A stretch of DNA of 64,000 nucleotides, from positions 310,001 to 374,000 of the forward strand of contig JACRJI010000016.1 in the NCBI GenBank assembly GCA_016235665.1, given 5' to 3'. This document shows positions 59,994 to 64,000 of this stretch, piece after piece; position 1 is the first letter of the stretch, and every line of letters begins with the position of its first letter. This DNA comes from a candidate division TA06 bacterium (GTDB lineage: Bacteria; Edwardsbacteria; AC1; EtOH8). Position numbers and translations under genes: made by a program. The notes beneath the pieces were generated by a model. It had not been told where the DNA came from, did no database searches, and worked only from the letters and a program-made list of their open reading frames with translations.

Positions 59994-61666
59994 CGGACCT
60001 CCTTATTAATGTAGGGAGCAAGTATTTTCATTATCCGGGGGTCCGGTTTTATCCCGGCCTTGACGGCCCGGTCATAAAATCCTGCAGCTTCGGCAAACTT
60101 GTCCTGGAGGTAGCAGGCCAGGGCCAGGCGGTCCAAGGTCTCGGGATCATTTGAATTCAGGGCCAGGGCAGCGCGGTACTGAATTTCGGCCCCGGGCCAG
60201 TCGCCCAGTTTGGTATAGACCAAACCCAGGTTCTTGCGCAGGCCGGGGTCATCCGGGAGATTTCGGACGGCGCTGATGAAGGCTTTTTCTGCCCCGGTCC
60301 ACTTGCCCTGTTCCATCAGGACCAAGCCCAGGTCACTCTCTATCAGCGGATCGCCGGGCCTTAAGACCAGGGATTTTTGGAATTCCCTTTCTGCCAGATC
60401 CGCATGGCCTTGGGCGTAGTAGCGCTGGCCCAGCACCGTATGGGCAAAATACGAATGGGGCGAATGCTCAATGGCGTTTTCCCAAAAAGAGATATCGTTG
60501 CGGTACACAGCGGAGTGTTTCGTGGTTGTTGCAGAGAACAATAACAGTACAGTAACCGCCGGGAGCAGTGACCATTTTTTTTCGGACAGTTTTTGAACCG
60601 GAACCAGCTCCATCGTCATCATCATAAAACCCATCAAGGGCAGGTAGAGGCGCTGTTCCAGCAGATAAGCAAAGTTCAGGGTCCTCAGCGCCGTCGGCAG
60701 CAGAAAGACCAGGAACCAGGCGGCTCCGAAAAGAAAGTATCTTTTCCGGGTTATCCCCCCCAGCAGGGCCAGGAGCAACAGGAGGACCAGGGTGGCCAGG
60801 CCCCAAACCGGCTGAGAGTCGGCCGGGATGGGCATCACAGAAAGGTTGACGGGAAAGACGATCTTTCCCAGATAACTGAATAACCCGATGACATTCTCAT
60901 ATTGCGTGTTGAACTGGGGAGTGACATCTTTTGCCACCTGCCATCTCATAATCATAAAAACAGCCAGCACTGCAAACCATACCGCACCCGGCGGCCAAAG
61001 GTTTTTATACTGCCATTTGCGTTTTGATGGCAAGACTAAGATCAGGCTGCAGATCACCGGGACGATCACCGCCGTTTCCTTGGCAAACAAGGCTCCGGCA
61101 AAAAAAAGCCCATGCAGCCACAGCCAGCGGGGTTTATAAAGATATTTTATAAAGGTCATCACCGAACCCAGCACCATTATAGCCAGCACCGTTTCGTAAC
61201 GGCCGGGGATGAAGGCCACGGCATGGGTAAGCACCGGATGGCAGGCAAACAGCAGACCAAAGAACAATGAAGTTTTCCGGGGATATCCCAAAAGCAGCAG
61301 AAGCTTGAAAAACAGCTCGGAAGCTAAAAGGTGAAAAAAAATGTTGGACAAATGATAGCCCATCGGATCCTTCCCGGTCCACAGGGCGTCGGCCATGAAT
61401 GTTAGCGTCACCAGCGGCCGGTAATAGACGCCGGGAGACTGCCAGTTCATGTCGGTCTTGAAGGCGGTGAATATATTATGCCAGGATGAGATGTTCCCGA
61501 AATTTTGCAGTATCAGGTGATCGTCGTCATAATTGGCGAACCCGAAGAAGACCGCCCTGAAATAGACCGCCAGCCCCAGCAGGGCGATGCCAAGGTATGG
61601 CCGCCAGCCCTCGGTCAGCCGGTCAAAGACCAAAGAAGGTCCTTTGATGCTCATGTCCTTCAACAC
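59990..61666 (-). CDS. TMTC-like membrane protein with C-terminal TPR repeats
   Basis: A 558-residue protein with ten or more membrane helices (about 20-420) and about four TPR units (about 430-540, SYFAHTVLGQRYYAQGHADL, LGLVYTKLGDWPGAEIQYRA). The first periplasmic loop has NYDDDHLILQNFGNISS with the paired acidic residues of GT-C glycosyltransferases, as in TMTC O-mannosyltransferases and their bacterial relatives. A polyprenyl-sugar donor is thus likely; the acceptor is unknown. The frame begins at GTG 61666, 2 nt after the upstream stop; ATG 61654 is the alternative. Confidence 0.8.
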   Translation of the reverse strand: MLKDMSIKGPSLVFDRLTEGWRPYLGIALLGLAVYFRAVFFGFANYDDDHLILQNFGNISSWHNIFTAFKTDMNWQSPGVYYRPLVTLTFMADALWTGKDPMGYHLSNIFFHLLASELFFKLLLLLGYPRKTSLFFGLLFACHPVLTHAVAFIPGRYETVLAIMVLGSVMTFIKYLYKPRWLWLHGLFFAGALFAKETAVIVPVICSLILVLPSKRKWQYKNLWPPGAVWFAVLAVFMIMRWQVAKDVTPQFNTQYENVIGLFSYLGKIVFPVNLSVMPIPADSQPVWGLATLVLLLLLALLGGITRKRYFLFGAAWFLVFLLPTALRTLNFAYLLEQRLYLPLMGFMMMTMELVPVQKLSEKKWSLLPAVTVLLLFSATTTKHSAVYRNDISFWENAIEHSPHSYFAHTVLGQRYYAQGHADLAEREFQKSLVLRPGDPLIESDLGLVLMEQGKWTGAEKAFISAVRNLPDDPGLRKNLGLVYTKLGDWPGAEIQYRAALALNSNDPETLDRLALACYLQDKFAEAAGFYDRAVKAGIKPDPRIMKILAPYINKEVR

Positions 61667-61668
61667 TG

Positions 61669-62229
61669 TTACGACAGGCGCGGTTTACAGATGATCTCGT
61701 GGACCTTCAGGTCAAAGAAATCCTGGGCGTTGACCGGGGTCAGCACCACCGCGGTGTCGGCCCCGCTGCCGGTGCCCCCGATGCAGACCGCCTCCTCCCT
61801 GACCGAGACCAGTCCGGCGTCGGCCGCCATCAACGCTATTTCCAGACAGACCTTAAACCCCTGGCCCATGGTGCGCAGGGTGTAGGCGATGATCTCGTCC
61901 AGCTGGTAGGTCTTCAGCTTGAAGCGCACCGCCCGGTTGACCCCGCCCAAAGCGTGCTGGCAGGTAAGGACCTTGGCCCCCAGTTTTTCCAGACCGTCCT
62001 TGTTCTCTTTGGACAGTTCCTGGATGTCCTTGGCCGAGAAGCCTGTGGAATGCGTCACCGCCACAACAGTGAAGTCTTTGAACAGTCTGGCGGCCTCCAG
62101 GGCCGTGGCTCCGGAAGTGGTGGCAATTATGATATTCTTGATCCCCAGCTCTTTTGCCCTTTGTCCGGCCAGCTCAAAAGTCTTTACGGTGTTGCCTGGT
62201 CCGGTCTTCTCAAAATAAACCTGGTTCAT
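61669..62229 (-). CDS. Pyruvate-kinase C-terminal-domain-like protein
   Basis: A 186-residue protein resembling the alpha/beta C-terminal domain of pyruvate kinase, free-standing, a known bacterial family of unknown function. Seen: FELAGQRAKELGIKNIIIAT, SGATALEAARLFKDFTVVAV and the glycine-rich AVCIGGTGSGADTAVVL. No catalytic pyruvate kinase domain is present. It overlaps the oxidoreductase gene by 4 nt (ATGA). Confidence 0.87.
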   Translation of the reverse strand: MNQVYFEKTGPGNTVKTFELAGQRAKELGIKNIIIATTSGATALEAARLFKDFTVVAVTHSTGFSAKDIQELSKENKDGLEKLGAKVLTCQHALGGVNRAVRFKLKTYQLDEIIAYTLRTMGQGFKVCLEIALMAADAGLVSVREEAVCIGGTGSGADTAVVLTPVNAQDFFDLKVHEIICKPRLS

Positions 62230-63194
62230 GTTTTCCCCTTCAGCCTTTGATTTCTTTTTTCGATCTCTTCCATGATCTCCTCGGCCACCTGCAGCGCCCT
62301 CAGGCCGTCCCGGCCGCTTACCAATGGGATCGTGTCATTGATGATGCAATCGGCAAAGGATCCCAGTTCGGCCTTCAGCTGCTCGACCTGGTCGATCTCC
62401 GGTTCGATGAGTTCCATTACTTGTGAAAGATCGGACACCCCGCCGGGATCACCCTTCAGCTTGTGGACCCTGACCCCGTGATTCAAAAAGTCCACGGCGA
62501 CGTAGGAATCCTTCTGGAAGAACCGCATTTTGCGCTCTTTTTTGCCGGAGATGCGGGAGGCGGTAAGGTTGGCCACGCACCCGTTCTTGAACTCCAGCCG
62601 GGCGTTGGCGATGTCCTCCCGGCCGCTGACCAGGCTGCAGCCGATGGCCGAGACCCGCTCCAGCTCGGAGTTGACAAGGCTGAGGACGATGTCGATGTCG
62701 TGGATCATCAGGTCCAGCACCACCGGCACGTCGGTGTTGCGTCCTCCAAAGGGTGAGATCCGCAGACATTCGATAAATTTCGGGTCGTGGATATGGGGGG
62801 ACGCAGCCAGCAGCGCCGGATTGAAGCGCTCGATGTGCCCCACCTGCAGTTTGAGGTTATTGGAACCAGCCAGTTTTAACAGCTCTTCGGCCTGCTCCAC
62901 CGTGGCGGTGATTGGCTTTTCCACCAGTACGTGTTTTCCTGCCTCCAGGGAGTCCCTGGCTACTTGATGGTGCATGGTAGTGGGAACAACTATGCTGACC
63001 GCATCCACCTGTTTCAGCAATTCCCGGTGATCGGCAAAGAACGGCACCTGGTGCCTCCCGGCGATCTCCCGCCCCCGGGTTTCATTGAGGTCGGCCACTC
63101 CGGCCAGTTCGGCATTGGTAAGTTCGGCGCAAACCCGGGCATGGTGCTGGCCCAGGCTGCCCACGCCGATGACGCCGATTTTAAGCTTAGCCAA
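62226..63194 (-). CDS. Gfo/Idh/MocA-family oxidoreductase, GnnA-like
   Basis: A 322-residue NAD(P)-dependent dehydrogenase. Rossmann motif GVIGVGSLGQHHARV, VVPTTMHHQVARDSLEAGKH, VLVEKPITATVEQAEELLKL (EKP motif) and VGHIERFNPA. In LPS-making bacteria the closest group in context is GnnA, which oxidises the 3-hydroxyl of UDP-GlcNAc in the lipid A pathway; the neighbouring genes here do not show lpx genes, so this is an inference. The start is TTG with AAGGA 7 nt upstream. Confidence 0.85.
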   Translation of the reverse strand: MAKLKIGVIGVGSLGQHHARVCAELTNAELAGVADLNETRGREIAGRHQVPFFADHRELLKQVDAVSIVVPTTMHHQVARDSLEAGKHVLVEKPITATVEQAEELLKLAGSNNLKLQVGHIERFNPALLAASPHIHDPKFIECLRISPFGGRNTDVPVVLDLMIHDIDIVLSLVNSELERVSAIGCSLVSGREDIANARLEFKNGCVANLTASRISGKKERKMRFFQKDSYVAVDFLNHGVRVHKLKGDPGGVSDLSQVMELIEPEIDQVEQLKAELGSFADCIINDTIPLVSGRDGLRALQVAEEIMEEIEKRNQRLKGKT

Positions 63195-63244
63195 ATGTCA
63201 TTCCTTCCTGTCAAAGATTTTGGATATATCCGGTAGCTGGCCTG

Positions 63245-64000
63245 TCAGTTCTCCCACTTTGCGGCCTTAAGTTTTTTTGCTTTCTCCTGTTCCACCTTCT
63301 GCTCGATGGCGATTTCCGGGATCGAGCCGGCATCTCCGGCCAGCACCTCGTCCAGCGCCCGGTCGTACCCGGCCCGGTCTTTCACCTCCGGGTAATAGTT
63401 CTCGGCCATCAGCACCTTGGTGGCCAGGTAGGCCGGCGCTATCGCGATGGCCTCTTCATAGTATTGCTTCGACTTCTTCATGTCGCCGCCCGCTATGCCC
63501 GGGGCTATCGCGTAAAAGGCCCCCAGCCAGCGGGCCGGTCCGCCGTAATAAAAGGCCTTGTCTATGGAATACAGGTAGGTGATCATCTTGCGGGCCTGCT
63601 TGGCGGGACCCAGCTGCTTGAGGATGTTGCGCATCTTTCCCCACTTGCCGTAGCAGGTGGCGGCCCAGAAGATGCCGCCGGCGAATTCTTTGGGCACCCC
63701 GTTGATGGCGTCGCCCATGCCTTTCTTTTCGGCCTGATAGCGCTGTTTGAACCCCGGGTCGTAGCACAGCGCCTTGATCCCCCACTCGTAGCCGGTGTAA
63801 TAGTCCCTGGATTTCTGCTCCCCCTGCTCGAAGGCATCGGCCAGGAAATAGTAGGCGTAGGACAGCCTTTCGGCCAGGGCGTAGCTGGGCTCAGACTCGT
63901 AGGCTTTCTGGTAGATCTCTATGGCCTTTTTCAGCGAGGCCGGTTCCCCTCGTTTTTCCCAATATTGTTTGGCCTCGTCAAAGCCAGGCTGGGCTTGCAG
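63245..64000 (-). CDS. TatT-like TRAP-associated protein, C-terminal part (cut by right edge)
   Basis: The frame stays open to the right edge, so the true start is outside. The 251 visible residues, starting LQAQPGFDEAKQYWEKRGEP, contain helical TPR-like repeats (SLKKAIEIYQKAYESEPSYA) and the sequence AFYYGGPARWLGAFYAIAPG that is typical of the TatT (TRAP transporter-associated lipoprotein) family. Such proteins form helical trimers in the periplasm. No TRAP transporter genes are in the window. Ends 50 nt before the oxidoreductase start. Confidence 0.82.
   Translation of the reverse strand: MQAQPGFDEAKQYWEKRGEPASLKKAIEIYQKAYESEPSYALAERLSYAYYFLADAFEQGEQKSRDYYTGYEWGIKALCYDPGFKQRYQAEKKGMGDAINGVPKEFAGGIFWAATCYGKWGKMRNILKQLGPAKQARKMITYLYSIDKAFYYGGPARWLGAFYAIAPGIAGGDMKKSKQYYEEAIAIAPAYLATKVLMAENYYPEVKDRAGYDRALDEVLAGDAGSIPEIAIEQKVEQEKAKKLKAAKWEN

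Overview
The window looks like a chromosome segment of an uncultured diderm bacterium from the FCB-like or candidate-phylum part of the tree (Edwardsbacteria, TA06 or WOR-3 type lineages are my best guess from gene content; this is inference, not a search). Pointers are a TonB-dependent receptor with an N-terminal carboxypeptidase-regulatory domain, two exported proteins ending in a FlgD-like/Por-type C-terminal domain, a GnnA-like oxidoreductase, and many Ala/Pro-rich linkers. By eye the genes are moderately GC-rich, with a few AT-rich exceptions. I see no prophage, no CRISPR array and no rRNA operon.

Layout. 1-5.5 kb: exported and outer-membrane proteins. 5.8-9.3 kb: two small membrane proteins and a three-gene roadblock/DUF4388 signalling cluster with a strong promoter. 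9.3-12.5 kb: lipoate-ligase-family enzyme and a membrane/TPR protein. 12.2-16.2 kb: a GlmL/MutL-type ATPase with three conserved-looking partners, but no B12 mutase. 16.3-20 kb: an LVIVD-repeat exported protein and glycine decarboxylase subunit 2. 20.4-24.3 kb (plus strand): rpmH-rnpA-yidD-yidC-jag. 24.4-28 kb: response regulator, mnmE, a methyltransferase and an acetyltransferase. 28.1-33.4 kb: a preQ0/queuosine operon (queF, DEAD-box helicase, queD, queC, an exported protein, queE) and an inositol-monophosphatase-type gene. 33.4-36.5 kb: HD-GYP sensor, a 142-aa protein and an unlisted 50-aa very basic protein. 36.6-41.6 kb: a five-gene overlapping operon (TPR, dut, ANT(6)-like nucleotidyltransferase, MFS, DUF58). 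41.6-46 kb: aminotransferase, M16 peptidase, recJ. 46.2-50.9 kb: rnpB, RNase H, zinc-ribbon protein, tRNA-Val, PilZ, ogt, ftsX. 51-56.5 kb: metallo-beta-lactamase-fold protein, a REP-associated transposase (RAYT), LtaS-like sulfatase, an AT-rich unknown, gamma carbonic anhydrase-like protein, HD protein. 56.6-64 kb: mtgA and a tightly coupled minus-strand operon with TPR, TMTC-like, pyruvate-kinase-C-like, GnnA-like and TatT-like genes.

The most interesting structure is at the repeat level. A family of short hairpins keeps perfect self-complementarity while the arm sequence changes, and most members end in a YTAC/ACAG-like tail. Copies occur at 13.7 kb, as four tandem copies at 15.7-15.8 kb, and on both sides of the start of the RAYT gene near 52.1-52.5 kb, one copy lying inside its reading frame. 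Another repeat type is inserted in frame in gcvPB and recurs just past its stop codon. A third, a 7-nt unit repeated three times, is in frame in the LVIVD-repeat gene. Together these look like a set of small palindromic elements, probably mobilised by a RAYT, that this genome tolerates inside genes.

Several genes point to cyclic-di-GMP signalling (HD-GYP sensor, PilZ protein), polarity or GTPase control (roadblock/DUF4388 cluster, response regulator with a DUF4388-like end), and envelope building (YidC, MtgA, FtsX, sulfatase, TMTC-like protein, GnnA-like enzyme).
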